From Moorena sp. SIO3I8 (lineage in GTDB: Bacteria; Cyanobacteriota; Cyanobacteriia; Cyanobacteriales; Coleofasciculaceae), in the NCBI RefSeq assembly GCF_010692325.1, contig NZ_JAAHHW010000035.1:1-60361 (forward strand): a stretch of DNA of 60,361 nt, written 5' to 3'. Within the stretch, counting starts at the first letter, position 1. Every line of letters starts with the position of its first letter. Made by a program: the position numbers and the translations under genes. Below are positions 19,448 through 28,733 of the stretch, piece by piece. The notes beneath the pieces were generated by a model. The model had not been told where the DNA came from, made no database searches, and saw only the letters and a list, made by a program, of their open reading frames with translations.

Positions 19448-19692
19448 AGCTTGTAGGGTGGGCAAAAACAGTTTGGTTGTTTTGAGTATTCTAGATCAAA
19501 GAAGTTTGCCCACCCTACTGACTCTACTGAGATCAGCTTGTAGGGTGGGCAAAAACAGTTTGGTTGTTTTGAGTATTCTAGATCAAAGAAGTTTGCCCAC
19601 CCTACTGACTCTACTGAGATCAGCTTGTAGGGTGGGCAAAAACAGTTTGGTTGTTTTGAGTATTCTAGATCAAAGAAGTTTGCCCACCCTAC
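19448..19692. repeat. Three exact 87-bp tandem units carrying a 66-bp MITE-like palindrome
   Basis: Units start at 19448, 19535 and 19622 and appear identical, the third breaking off after its palindrome. Each holds a 66-bp element (first copy 19453-19518) with 14-bp terminal inverted repeats GTAGGGTGGGCAAA / TTTGCCCACCCTAC. The same element, inverted and diverged, occurs twice at 50824-50993, and a fragment is at about 52173-52198. Because 87 is divisible by three, an open frame of 29-residue repeats crosses it, but I regard that as accidental. It lies at the 3' end of glyA and may help end that transcript. Confidence 0.85.
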
Positions 19693-19716
19693 TGCTTAAC
19701 CCTCAACCTTCAACCC

Positions 19717-21000
19717 TTAGACCAAACTTGGTACAAGACTGGTGAGATGGGGATACAGAGGAAAGCGATCGCATAACTGTCCCACACGCTGGCGACATTC
19801 AGTTGCCACTTGCTCATCCTCTGGATTCAGTAAGCGATCGGCAATAATATTACCAATCTCAGTAAATTCTGCGACTCCCATGCCCCGGGTAGTCATGGCT
19901 GGGGAACCTAGGCGCAAGCCACTGGTGACAAAGGGCGACTCTGGGTCAAAGGGAACAGTATTTTTATTAGCTGTAATCTTGACACCGCTCACCAGTTGGT
20001 CAGCTCGCTTACCTGTCATACCAATAGAGCGCAAATCTACCAGTAATACATGGTTATCTGTACCACCAGAAACAATCTTTAACTCCCGGTTTTGCAGTGC
20101 CCTTGCCAAAGCCTTAGCATTTTCAATTACGTGGGCAGAATAGGTTTTGAATGCTGGAGTCAAGGCTTCTCCAAACGCAACAGCTTTACCAGCAATCACA
20201 TGTTCCAACGGACCCCCCTGAGTTCCGGGAAATACTGCCTTATCGAACTTTTTACCCAAATCCAATTGATTAGTCAGAATCAAGCCACCCCGTGGACCAC
20301 GCAGGGTCTTGTGAGTGGTAGTAGTGACCACATGGCAGTGAGGAAGGGGGTTAGGGTGATGACCAGTGGCAACTAAACCAGCAATGTGAGCCATATCCGC
20401 CATCAGGTAGGCACCCACTTCATCAGCAATGGCCCGGAATTTTTCAAAGTCAATGATTCGGGGATAGGCGGAATAGCCACAAATAATCAGTTTGGGACGC
20501 TCTTTCAGAGCAAGTTCCCGAATCTGACCATAGTCCAATTGCTCAGTCTCCTGGCTGACACCGTAGTGACACACCTCAAACCATTTGCCCGACACATTCA
20601 CCGGTGACCCATGGGTGAGGTGTCCGCCATGGGACAAATCCATCCCCATAATCTTGTCACCAGGTTTTAGTAAGGCTAGAAATACTGCAAAGTTCGCTTG
20701 AGCGCCAGAATGGGGCTGCACATTGGCATGAGCAGCACCAAAGAGTTCTTTAGCACGGTCAATCGCTACTTGTTCCACTTTGTCAATGAACTCACAGCCG
20801 CCATAGTAGCGCTTTCCGGGCAATCCCTCAGCATATTTGTTAGTTAGCACTGAGCTTTGTGCTGCCATCACCGCTGGGGAGGTGAAGTTCTCACTAGCAA
20901 TAAGTTCCAGATGCTCCCGTTGACGTTGGAGTTCTTCTCCCAGATAGGTGGCTATCGTGGGATCGGTTTCGGCGAGAAAATCTAAATTAGTTTGAGTCAC
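19717..21000 (-). CDS. glyA: Serine hydroxymethyltransferase
   Basis: This 427-residue PLP enzyme interconverts serine and glycine with tetrahydrofolate, feeding one-carbon metabolism and photorespiratory glycine handling. The motifs are standard: [12 protein letters not shown] near residue 32, [15 protein letters not shown] near 57, [13 protein letters not shown], and the PLP-lysine loop [16 protein letters not shown] near residue 230. Length is normal. It is monocistronic. The leader contains two adjacent hairpins (see 21160-21208). Downstream lies the 87-bp repeat array. Confidence 0.98.
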   Translation of the reverse strand: MTQTNLDFLAETDPTIATYLGEELQRQREHLELIASENFTSPAVMAAQSSVLTNKYAEGLPGKRYYGGCEFIDKVEQVAIDRAKELFGAAHANVQPHSGAQANFAVFLALLKPGDKIMGMDLSHGGHLTHGSPVNVSGKWFEVCHYGVSQETEQLDYGQIRELALKERPKLIICGYSAYPRIIDFEKFRAIADEVGAYLMADMAHIAGLVATGHHPNPLPHCHVVTTTTHKTLRGPRGGLILTNQLDLGKKFDKAVFPGTQGGPLEHVIAGKAVAFGEALTPAFKTYSAHVIENAKALARALQNRELKIVSGGTDNHVLLVDLRSIGMTGKRADQLVSGVKITANKNTVPFDPESPFVTSGLRLGSPAMTTRGMGVAEFTEIGNIIADRLLNPEDEQVATECRQRVGQLCDRFPLYPHLTSLVPSLV

Positions 21001-21761
21001 TTTCTTTACTTCTAGGATCGATCACGTTTGCTAATTGACACAACAACCTTAAAGGTGTATATGCTTACAAAAAATCCTCTGAGGCAATCAAGCCCTGTCT
21101 AGGCAGGAGCGGGAATCAAAAACTGAGGTAGCGCTTTGATGCACGGGTTTATCCCATCAGCGACTACCGGTAGCTAAATAGCAGCTTTAGTCGCCCTGAA
21201 GATTTTTTGGCAGGTGGTTTGTTTGGACACGACCCTTAAACAGGACTTACCCAGTAACTCTACCTACAGGGTGGGTTATTAACGCACCCTATTACTTATC
21301 CCTACTACTTATGCCTACTACTTATTCCTACTACATATGGGCGTTTAATGCCCAGTTTTTCGCCAGCTTTCCAAAAGTCCTGTCAAACAATTCATTGGTA
21401 AGGATGAGCTGAAAGCTTGAGTTTGAAACGATTCAGAGTCAGATTAAGCCAAGTTTTAGCCAAACTTAAAGTTTTTATTATATTATTAAAAGTTATAGTA
21501 TTATCTAAATAATGCAATACCTAGCATCTAGAGTATCGAATAAGATAGGAATAGCATTGAACAACAGTTCTAATCAACAGCACTAATAAACAAAACTTAA
21601 GCACTAAGCTGATTAGTTAATAGTTTCAGGATGAGTATGGGTGGTATAGTGAGCAAATAAACACCAGTAAACACTGTTTCCTATCCTTCAGTCTGCTGTT
21701 GAGAAGAAATAAAAGAATCATGCTTCGGCATCAGCCCTGATAGTGTAATGGGATTAGTGCT
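21001..21761. other. Intergenic region between divergent glyA and small ORF
   Basis: The 761-bp gap holds the glyA leader on the minus strand and the promoter side of the 65-aa gene on the plus strand. A palindrome-like pair AGGACTTACC / AAAAGTCCT spans about 21240-21393, and a degenerate 14-bp unit CCTACTACTTAT is repeated at about 21297-21340. A short GGGCGTTTAATGCCC hairpin is near 21338-21353. I see no gene. Confidence 0.5.
21160..21208. promoter_or_regulatory. Hairpin in the glyA leader / possible plus-strand terminator
   Basis: GCGACTA (21160-21166) pairs with TAGTCGC (21188-21194), with AGC/GCT pairing inside. On the plus strand it is followed by CCTGAAGATTTTTT. A second small hairpin, GATG..GGG/CCC..CATC, lies just left (about 21137-21158). 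Read as minus-strand RNA the two lie about 140-200 nt upstream of the glyA start. It could be a cis-regulatory leader or the terminator of an unseen small plus-strand RNA. No known riboswitch consensus is recognised. Confidence 0.35.
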
Positions 21762-21959
21762 ATGTTAGTCATTCTAACGGACAACCAAGTAATTTCCCCC
21801 GACCTTGTCTGTCAATGTTGTTTACTGGCTGACCCAAGTGGTCAACCTCGCTGGCATCAAGGCAAATTGGTCTGTGGTCATGTGCTCAAGAAGCTCAGTG
21901 AGAAGCAAGCTCAACAGTATGAGTGTGAAATGGGCTTCCGTCTGGTCAATATGGATTGA
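21762..21959 (+). CDS. Small zinc-ribbon-like protein, 65 aa
   Basis: The product has a C-x2-C pair (VCQCCLL near residues 17-20) followed by WHQGKLVCGHVL and YECEMGFRL, so four or five Cys plus His could bind one zinc. It resembles short conserved cyanobacterial ORFs, but I cannot name the family. The start ATG follows GGGATTAGTGCT, a weak site. It is 139 bp ahead of the Tic20-family gene on the same strand and may be cotranscribed. Confidence 0.6.
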   Translation: MLVILTDNQVISPDLVCQCCLLADPSGQPRWHQGKLVCGHVLKKLSEKQAQQYECEMGFRLVNMD

Positions 21960-22098
21960 CTTTTCTAGTAAGCGATCGCGTAGCGTGACATGCAGGTCAA
22001 TCCCATTTCAGGTCGCTCAGGGGTAGAGTGTTGTGCTGCGCTATGCTTAATAGTAGTTAGTGTACCCCTTATCTGAACATCTTCAAGGAGAAAGCACC

Positions 22099-22572
22099 AT
22101 GACTTGGCGCGGGTCAACAGATGTTAAAGACCGGATTTTTGCAGCCCTTCCTTACCTACTCCCTCTAATTGAGGTTTTGCCCTTTGGTAAATTTATGCTA
22201 GGACAGTTTCCCATTCTGGGCATTATTTACCTGCCACTAGAACCGTTAATTTCACTCTACCGTTTGCCTTTCGTGGGGTTAATTATTTTCTTTGTTTTAT
22301 TCTTAGCCGTAGTCAGAAACCCACAAATCAGCCATTTTGTTCGCTTTAACACCATGCAAGCGATTCTTTTAGACATTCTTTTAGTTTTGGGTCGTCTATT
22401 GTTGCCAATTTTAGTCCAAGCACTAGGGGTTAACTTGCTAACAGAAACCTTATATAATATAGTATTTTTAGGAATCCTTGCCGCCTGCGGCTACTCCATG
22501 ATTCAATCATTGATGGGCCGTTACGCAGAAATACCAAGCCTTAGTCAAGCCGTTTACAGCCAAGTCCCCTAG
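22099..22572 (+). CDS. Tic20-family membrane protein
   Basis: The chosen ATG at 22099 has AAGGAG eight bases upstream, giving 157 residues; an in-frame GTG at 22060 would add 13 residues but lacks such a site. Four hydrophobic segments (roughly 13-30, 42-62, 80-100 and 112-135), the motif ALPYLLPLIEVLPFG and VRFNTMQAILLDIL match the Tic20/Ycf60 family, homologous to the chloroplast import channel. Function in cyanobacteria is uncertain. The last four bases overlap the end of the convergent FAH-family gene, so no room for a terminator exists. Confidence 0.85.
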   Translation: MTWRGSTDVKDRIFAALPYLLPLIEVLPFGKFMLGQFPILGIIYLPLEPLISLYRLPFVGLIIFFVLFLAVVRNPQISHFVRFNTMQAILLDILLVLGRLLLPILVQALGVNLLTETLYNIVFLGILAACGYSMIQSLMGRYAEIPSLSQAVYSQVP

Positions 22573-23369
22573 TCTTGCCTAGTCTTGACCTGTGAAGGGC
22601 GTGAGCTCACCGTATTTTCCAACTGACCAATTCCCTCAATTTCCACCCGGACGCGATCGCCAATTTCCATTGGTCCTACCCCTTTGGGTGTACCCGTAAG
22701 GATCACATCTCCTGGTACTAAGGTCATCACCTGGGAAATGTAAGATACCAAAACATCTGGCGGAAATACCATTTGACTAATTAAAGCTGATTGAACTGGC
22801 TCAGGGTTGTCATTCAGAAATGTCTGCAATTTTGCCCCAGCACTCAACTCCCGGACTATCCAGGGTCCAAGGGGACAAAAGCTATTAAATCCCTTAGCCC
22901 TGGTCCACTGGGCATCCCGCTTTTGTAAATCCCTAGCCGTTACGTCATTAGCGATCGTATAACCCCAAATTTTGGATTGAGCTTCGTCTGGTGTGCAGTC
23001 TAAGCAATAGTCACCGATTACCAGTGCTAACTCTCCCTCATAGTCTACTCGCTGAGACTGAGGCGGATACTGGATGGCTTGAGAGTCAGGAATTATAGCG
23101 GTAGGGGGTTTAAGAAACAGTAAAGGTTCCTCAGGAACTGATGTTCCCAATTCCGCTGCGTGTTCAGTATAGTTTTTCCCTACAGCCACGATTTTAGTTG
23201 GTGCACACGGAGCCAGCAATTGATAGCTTTCTGGTTCCAACTCTAAATCTATGGGTTGTCCTTGTAACCAAGGTGGTGCATCCAGCACCTGAATAGTGCG
23301 GGTCACCTGTAACAAGCCGTAGTAGGTCTGTCCTTTAGAAGATTTAACTCGGACGTAGCGCTGTGTCAT
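22569..23369 (-). CDS. Fumarylacetoacetate hydrolase (FAH) family protein
   Basis: The 266-residue protein contains the FAH fold: IVAVGKNYTEHAAEL near residue 62, FLKPPTAII, the metal-ligand stretch YEGELALVIGDYC, NDVTARDLQ and ILTGTPKGVGPM. The two Glu and the Asp that bind Mg/Mn appear present. Family members hydrolyse or isomerise C-C bonds in keto acids or decarboxylate oxaloacetate; the exact substrate cannot be assigned. The gene converges with and slightly overlaps the Tic20-family gene. Confidence 0.92.
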   Translation of the reverse strand: MTQRYVRVKSSKGQTYYGLLQVTRTIQVLDAPPWLQGQPIDLELEPESYQLLAPCAPTKIVAVGKNYTEHAAELGTSVPEEPLLFLKPPTAIIPDSQAIQYPPQSQRVDYEGELALVIGDYCLDCTPDEAQSKIWGYTIANDVTARDLQKRDAQWTRAKGFNSFCPLGPWIVRELSAGAKLQTFLNDNPEPVQSALISQMVFPPDVLVSYISQVMTLVPGDVILTGTPKGVGPMEIGDRVRVEIEGIGQLENTVSSRPSQVKTRQD

Positions 23370-23922
23370 AACAATAGATGTTCCTTGATAATATTACCAA
23401 AATTTTCTACTTTACCTAAATTAGTCCTGAGTTGGCAGTACGTCAGTACTGAGTACCGATAACAGATTGTCCTTAACAGTACAATAGATAACAAGCTGCA
23501 TTCATACATAGCATCTTCTAGTAGTGTCTGGTGGTGCCTAGTGTTATTCCCCTTTGACGAATGTACTTTCTTTGAGCACCACTTAATTGAAATTTAATTG
23601 AAATTGGTTGCACAAGGGGTTAAAATGGTGAAGGGGTAATGCTTGTCAAGTATTCATATCAAAGTATTGAGATAAAAGTATTCAGATAAGTGTAACAACC
23701 CCACACACTTACCGATCCGGTAACTGTCCGCTTGAGTAGCGGTAGATCAATTCCTTGCTTCTTTAACTATCCAGTAGCAAGCAACTCAATTACCCAACCT
23801 TTAACCATACCTTCGGTGAGGGTCAAGGAAAGCTGATTGTTAGTGCTGATTGTTAGTGCTGATTGTTAGTGCTGTCCATCGGATAAAAAGAAGCCAACTT
23901 GTCCATAAGGAGATTAATACCA
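23370..23922. other. Intergenic region before rpsF
   Basis: The 553-bp region between divergent FAH and rpsF genes should hold both promoters. TGATTGTTAGTGC is tandemly repeated three times at about 23833-23873. No gene or clear consensus promoter is identified. The ribosome binding site AAGGAG of rpsF is at 23907-23912. Confidence 0.5.
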
Positions 23923-24252
23923 GTGCAAAACACTTACGAAATGATGTATATCCTGCGTCCTGATTTGGGCGAGGAACAAGTAGATCAAGCTATCGGCAAA
24001 TACCGAGACCTGTTGCAGGAACTCGGTGGAGAGCAAATCGAGATTCAGCATCGTGGCAAGCGTCGTTTAGCCTATCCCATTGATAGGTACCGGGAAGGGA
24101 TTTATATCCAAATGAACTATAATGGACCAGGTACCCATGTGGCCAAGATTGAGCGAGCAATGCGTCTAAGTCAAGATGTGATTCGCTACCTGACCATTAG
24201 ACTCGAATCATCTCCAGCTCCTAAACCAGAACCAGCAGAAGTTGAAGCTTGA
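23923..24252 (+). CDS. rpsF: 30S ribosomal protein S6
   Basis: S6 binds with S18 on the platform of the small subunit. The 109-residue product begins [20 protein letters not shown] and includes [19 protein letters not shown] and [10 protein letters not shown], typical of S6. The GTG at 23923 is preferred over the upstream TTG at 23899 because AAGGAG sits ten bases before it and the conserved start matches. A short acidic, Pro-rich tail ends the protein. Unlike many bacteria, rpsR is not next to it. Confidence 0.97.
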   Translation: MQNTYEMMYILRPDLGEEQVDQAIGKYRDLLQELGGEQIEIQHRGKRRLAYPIDRYREGIYIQMNYNGPGTHVAKIERAMRLSQDVIRYLTIRLESSPAPKPEPAEVEA

Positions 24253-24294
24253 ACTCTCGGTATTCTAGGGGGTAATAGGTAATGGGTAACAGGT

Positions 24295-24326
24295 AATAGG
24301 TAATGGGTAGTTGACGATTACCTATT
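24295..24326. terminator. Terminator-like palindrome between rpsF and usher gene
   Basis: AATAGGTAAT (24295-24304) and ATTACCTATT (24317-24326) are a perfect 10-bp inverted repeat built from the GGTAATGGGTAA repeat family. Position between convergent genes suggests a bidirectional terminator. No long T-run follows on the plus strand. Confidence 0.5.
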
Positions 24327-24370
24327 TCCTGTACACTCTTTGCTGGCTACAAAACACTAACGATTAAAGA

Positions 24371-27040
24371 CTAAGGACTAAGGAGTATCGATAAATTCAG
24401 TTCTTGGAAAGGTTCGGAATCTGGCTTAATCTCAATTTGATTCGGTTGAGCCGATTCACCATTAATCAGTAAATTATACTTACCCTGCTGCAAGCCTTCT
24501 AAATAAAAGACCCCAGCACCGTTGGTAATCGAAAAAATCGATTTTCCTGAATCAACTGGTACTGCTTCTACCTTCGCCCCCTCCACCGCTTCTCCCGCAG
24601 CATCAGTGACTACACCTGCAAACGTGTAGGATAGTACCATTGGCACAGTAACTGGAGTATAGCTACCGGGCACCACCTCCACTGCATAAGCTGATTCCTC
24701 AGGTTTCCAGTCGATGGGATATCCGGCAGGGTCAAGGTCGAGGCGATAGGTGTCAGGGTCGAGTTTGACAAAAATCCCATTGTTGCGAATGTCTGGTCGA
24801 AAAGAGGTAATCGATTTATTATTCAGCAGTAAAAGTAAATCCGGCTCTTCGAGGTAAATCTCTTCCCCTGTATCTCGTTTACCATTGCCATTGTTGTCAA
24901 AGAAAGGCTGAATTAACAATCCCCCTCGGCTGCGTAAGCGGTCAAAGCGGGTGTCGGCAGCGCTAATCCCTGATTGGACATTGATATTGGGAGAAAGTTC
25001 AATCCTGAAGGTGCTGCCATCAGAGGTAGTAGATATTTCTTGATAACGTAACCGCAATACTAATCCGGGAATCACCGCACTGGAAGCTGAGGCAATCAAT
25101 CCATTACCGCGAGAACCAAAGCCATAGGCGAAATCCAAGTCCCAGAGATATCGACCATCACTAAACTGTTGTTGAGAACGATAGCGCCAAGCTAAGCGAG
25201 CCAGGTGATCATCACGGTTATTGGAATCCCGGGTTTCGTAACCCAGTAGCAGGGAATGTCCTTTAGAGGCACTGCTATCGGACAAATAATAGATCAGTTC
25301 TGAATTGGTAGTGATTTCATTGCCTCGATGGGAGAGTATCAGACTTCCCAGGTTAGACCTCAAACTCCAGCGCAAGTTATTATTGGTGTCGATGTCAGCA
25401 CTGGCAGAGAGTGAGAAATCTTGGCTAGTGTGGGAAATGCTCATACCAGCAGCTAAGGCTTCTTCCCGAGTGTTTCCACTGGCTCTCAAGGTTAAACCAC
25501 TAAAGACTTGCCAGTTGACCCGAAACCGCTGGGCTAGACTATCACTGTTGAAGTTAAAGCTCAGCTTAGGAGAGGGTTGGAAGTTAATACTGGCATCATA
25601 GTCTATCTCCTCATCCTCTGTACCCAAAAGAGCCGACACTTTTACCTTTAAGGGAAAGCCAGCAGGTTGATAGAATAGTTCCCCTAACCCCAACACTGAC
25701 TCGTCGTAAACCACCCCCATCCCCAAGGTCAGGTCTTCTGTGACTCCTAAGCGATAGGCAATTCCCCCCCGCACGTCTATAAACTCACCGAAGAAATTCC
25801 CATTCTGGCTCGATTCTCGACTCAAGCCAGTGGAAACAACTAAAGCAGAGGCTCCCTTGGTCAATTGACCCGGTAGAGTAGAGAATTTGGCCTCTCGAAT
25901 TTCCGGTTCCGCAGTAAGCTGTCCATCTGGGTATAGAAAGACGCGATAAGTATTGCTACCGCCTCGTCCAGTTATGACATTTTCAAAGCGGTAAACCCCA
26001 GAGGAGTCCACTAGGATTTCATCCACCACTACATCATTAAAACCTTGGGTCAGCTGGACTAATGTACCCGGTTCAGCTTCCCCAGTAACCCTGCGTCTAA
26101 TGTCATTGGCTTGCAACCGTTGGCTAGGATTAAATCCACCTCTTGATGAGGGTGGGGTAAATCCCCAGCGCTGGATAGTGGTCGCACCCCAATATTGACC
26201 TGTTCCTTGACTTCGCCAAAAGGTGGGCTGGGAACCTAGGACAAAATCCGCTGCATCGGTTTGGCGAAAATACTGGGCTTCCTGTAACCGAAACGTCCCG
26301 GTATCGGTTAAATCCGGTTGGCGAGTCCTCAAAAACCAGCTACCTCCTAATAAGGTGCCGACGGTGGTAAATTCTCCACTATAGTTAGTGGAATTAGACA
26401 CGGAACTGCTACCACCCCCTCTGCCACTAATATTTACCCGTTGTCTGATCGCGGATATGCTAAAGGCAGGGGCATCAATCTCAGATAATCCTTCCAGTAC
26501 GACTGGGATTTCTGGAGTTCGCCGACCTTTGGGCCGCATATTCAACCAGGGGGGATTAAACCTAATCGCGTATTCAATCATGTCAAACTCCGTCGGAACT
26601 CCTAGAAGAGTTTGGATGGTTTTGACGGGAATGACTAATCCTAATTCTGGGTCCGTTGGTAATTCTTCTGGATTGATGCGGGTGACTAAACCAGGCGATC
26701 GCACTTCTAATTGACCATCTTCTAAGGGTTTGACATCTAATTTCAAGCCCTTAATCACATCATCTAAGGGAATCAGCCACTTTTCAAAATTAATTGCCTG
26801 GGAACCATCTTCAAATCCCCGCACTAAGGTACTAGGAATCACATTCTGTTTTCCCAGATTTACCCCCACAGGAAGAATAATCAATTGATCACTATCGTTT
26901 CGCCTTGGGCTAGAGGTAGTGGCGGCGACTTCCGGTTTTGGTATTTCAGGTGCTAGTGTTTGGGCAACAACGGAAGTTATGGTAATCAAAGAAGACAAGA
27001 GAGTTGTTACAGCTAGATAAGCTAGTGAAATAATTTTCAT
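24371..27040 (-). CDS. Usher-like outer-membrane protein of a chaperone-usher pilus locus
   Basis: The 889-residue product has a signal peptide (1-26), an N-terminal region with SPGLVTRI and IPVKTIQTLLGV, an extended beta-rich middle (about 190-720) with alternating aromatic and polar residues like a large barrel, a plug-like Ig segment (GEAEPGTLVQLTQG...DSSGVYRFENV), and two C-terminal beta domains: one with FFDNNGNGKRDTGEEIY and a carboxypeptidase-regulatory-like repeat (FAGVVTDAAGEAVEGAKV). This fits usher proteins of the less-studied branches better than PapC. The call rests partly on neighbours: two pilin-like genes and a PapD-like chaperone lie divergently or just beyond. The gene itself is intact. 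A 284-bp intergenic region is shared with the divergent pilin. Confidence 0.65.
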   Translation of the reverse strand: MKIISLAYLAVTTLLSSLITITSVVAQTLAPEIPKPEVAATTSSPRRNDSDQLIILPVGVNLGKQNVIPSTLVRGFEDGSQAINFEKWLIPLDDVIKGLKLDVKPLEDGQLEVRSPGLVTRINPEELPTDPELGLVIPVKTIQTLLGVPTEFDMIEYAIRFNPPWLNMRPKGRRTPEIPVVLEGLSEIDAPAFSISAIRQRVNISGRGGGSSSVSNSTNYSGEFTTVGTLLGGSWFLRTRQPDLTDTGTFRLQEAQYFRQTDAADFVLGSQPTFWRSQGTGQYWGATTIQRWGFTPPSSRGGFNPSQRLQANDIRRRVTGEAEPGTLVQLTQGFNDVVVDEILVDSSGVYRFENVITGRGGSNTYRVFLYPDGQLTAEPEIREAKFSTLPGQLTKGASALVVSTGLSRESSQNGNFFGEFIDVRGGIAYRLGVTEDLTLGMGVVYDESVLGLGELFYQPAGFPLKVKVSALLGTEDEEIDYDASINFQPSPKLSFNFNSDSLAQRFRVNWQVFSGLTLRASGNTREEALAAGMSISHTSQDFSLSASADIDTNNNLRWSLRSNLGSLILSHRGNEITTNSELIYYLSDSSASKGHSLLLGYETRDSNNRDDHLARLAWRYRSQQQFSDGRYLWDLDFAYGFGSRGNGLIASASSAVIPGLVLRLRYQEISTTSDGSTFRIELSPNINVQSGISAADTRFDRLRSRGGLLIQPFFDNNGNGKRDTGEEIYLEEPDLLLLLNNKSITSFRPDIRNNGIFVKLDPDTYRLDLDPAGYPIDWKPEESAYAVEVVPGSYTPVTVPMVLSYTFAGVVTDAAGEAVEGAKVEAVPVDSGKSIFSITNGAGVFYLEGLQQGKYNLLINGESAQPNQIEIKPDSEPFQELNLSILLSP

Positions 27041-27324
27041 CCAACACCTATGAGCTGACTAAATGCTGACTAAATTTTTTAAGGGAAACTACATACAGAC
27101 TTTCCAATTTGGTCAGATCTAACAGTAACTAAGGGGTTTGATACATCTGGTTTATTGCAGTAGCACTCCTATTCCATTATTACCCGTATTTTTCTCCACC
27201 TTAATTAACTTCACTGAATTTTTAAATTCGGTATCTTTCCGGATGTATCCAGTTATGAAATTAGGAAACAATATAATTACAAAAAAATTACAAACAAACA
27301 GTTTATTTCCACCAGATAAAGGAC

Positions 27325-27870
27325 ATGAGAAACCAATTCGGTAAATCCTTATTTATTTCCGCATTGACTGCTTTAGGTGTTGCTGCTGGTGCTACCAGTG
27401 CCTTTGCTCAGGTACCTCCTGGTCCTCCTGCTTCTGCTACTATAGAGCAGGAGTTTGAATTTGAGGGCACAGTAGAGGGAACCTGTTCTTTTATAGATGT
27501 TCAACCTGGTACTCTAATAAACCCTGCTCCCGAAGTATTAGCTGTTCTTAACCCAGGTGATGCTGCTACAGGTTTGATGGTTTGTAATACCCCATCAACT
27601 GTCTCTCTTGGAGACTTGATGGCGATGAATCCTCTATCTGAAGAACTTTTAGACACCGCCGAGACCTACAACTATGGAGTTTATTTTGTTGAGATTGATC
27701 GTCCAACAACTGGCGATATCGAGCGTAATATGGGAGAACCTGCAGCATAACCACTAAATTTACCTCCTAGCAAATTCGAGGTTGAAGCTGACATGTTGAT
27801 CGAGGTAATTTTACCCCTTAAATGCGGTGATTACGCCTTTAAGTTTACGGTTACAGCTACAGCTAACTAA
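27325..27870 (+). pseudogene. Pilin-like secreted protein with an in-frame stop codon
   Basis: The frame opens with ATG at 27325 just after AAAGGA and encodes a signal peptide (KSLFISALTALGVAAGATSAFA) with cleavage after FA-Q, then a beta-rich domain with Cys in GTCSF and LMVCN. A TAA at 27748-27750 interrupts after 141 residues. The same frame continues without further stops to TAA at 27868-27870, adding 39 residues, including LKCGDYAFKF and the typical beta-strand ending TVTATAN. A C-terminal donor-type strand and third Cys lie in that lost part. One base change (for example CAA to TAA) would explain it. It is most likely a pseudogene of a chaperone-usher subunit. Confidence 0.7.
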
Positions 27871-28364
27871 ACTCAACTATTGGCTGGAAGCCATCCACCT
27901 ATCCCCCTAGGTAATTGATGTTACTGCAATTAAACTCTATATTTTTAGTTGTCTCCGTGGGAATCGGCTTGAGCAGATTTTTACTACGGAGACTTTACCA
28001 ACAAACCGTTGATTTATAATAATCTAACATCAGCTAATTATTCTGTCAATATCTATAGCAATTAATGGGTTGAGGGACATTTTTTGAGGGAGCAGGGAGC
28101 AGGGAGCAGGGAGCAGGGAGTAGGGAATAGGGAGTAGGGAGTAGGGAGTAGGGAGTAGGGAGTAGGTAAAAAATATTGTTTACCTCATTACTTATGAGAA
28201 CTGCTATATAAGCATTCAGCTACATGGGAGCTATCAGCTACTAATAACTAGTAATTAATAAAAAGTAATAATTATATAAATTTTATAGATTTTTGGTAAT
28301 AATCTGGATGGTAACAGGGGAATAACACGGATATAAAACCGTAACGTTATCCCAGACAATTACC
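27871..28364. other. Spacer with short-repeat array between pilin genes
   Basis: The 494-bp spacer contains a GGGAGCA array turning into a GGGAGTA array at about 28088-28168, then TAATAACTAGTAATTAATAAAAG A/T-rich DNA. A TATAGCAATTAATGGGT stretch before the array recurs elsewhere in such spacers. No gene is seen. The segment next to 28365 would have carried the promoter of the second pilin. Confidence 0.5.
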
Positions 28365-28442
28365 ATGTCCAAACAACTGATTAAATCCCTAGTCATTATT
28401 ACGATAACTGCCTTGGGAATAGCCGCTAGAGGGTATCTATAA
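28365..28442 (+). pseudogene. Second pilin gene cut off after its signal peptide
   Basis: ATG at 28365 begins a 25-codon frame, MSKQLIKSLVIITITALGI followed by AARGYL and stop. Its first 21 residues align with the signal peptide of the pilin at 27325 (shared Q, KSL, TALG and AA). Homology stops abruptly at about 28427, where the sequence becomes the left part of an insertion element (GAGGGTATCTATAAA). I infer a second pilus subunit gene whose body was removed by the insertion and an adjacent deletion. Confidence 0.65.
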
Positions 28443-28733
28443 AAAAAAGATTAAAGAAAGAAGCTGGTGAGACTTGAAGATGAGAAGTGATTAGAAGAGC
28501 GAGTGAGTGAAGTGAATGAATCGCAAAGCTTATCCAACAGACCTTAGGGACAAGCAGTGGGTTCTAATTGAACCCCTGCTGCCTGCAGCTAAATCGGTAA
28601 CAGGGCGAGGTCGCAAACGAACAGTAATCAGAGGAGAAATAGTCAACGCTATTCTGTATTGGAGCCGGAGTGGCTGTGCATGGGAACTACTTCCTCACGA
28701 CTTCCCTCCACCCAAAACAGTTTATAGTTCAGG
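28427..28733 (+). mobile_element. Truncated IS5-type insertion element
   Basis: The left side starts GAGGGTATCTATAAA. The transposase begins at ATG 28516 and shows the usual start of the IS5-group DUF4096-type N-terminal domain: [47 protein letters not shown]-like sequence and [10 protein letters not shown]. After about 71 codons (near 28730) homology ends and the frame runs antisense through the chaperone gene. The catalytic DDE domain is absent, so it cannot transpose. At the break is the palindrome AGGACTTAC-TTGC-GTAAGTCCT (28733-28754). Confidence 0.8.

Noticed and set aside
19458-19745. 95-codon ORF with perfect 29-residue repeats
   Set aside because: The 87-bp DNA repeat is divisible by three, so one frame stays open by chance; the unit is a MITE-like palindrome.
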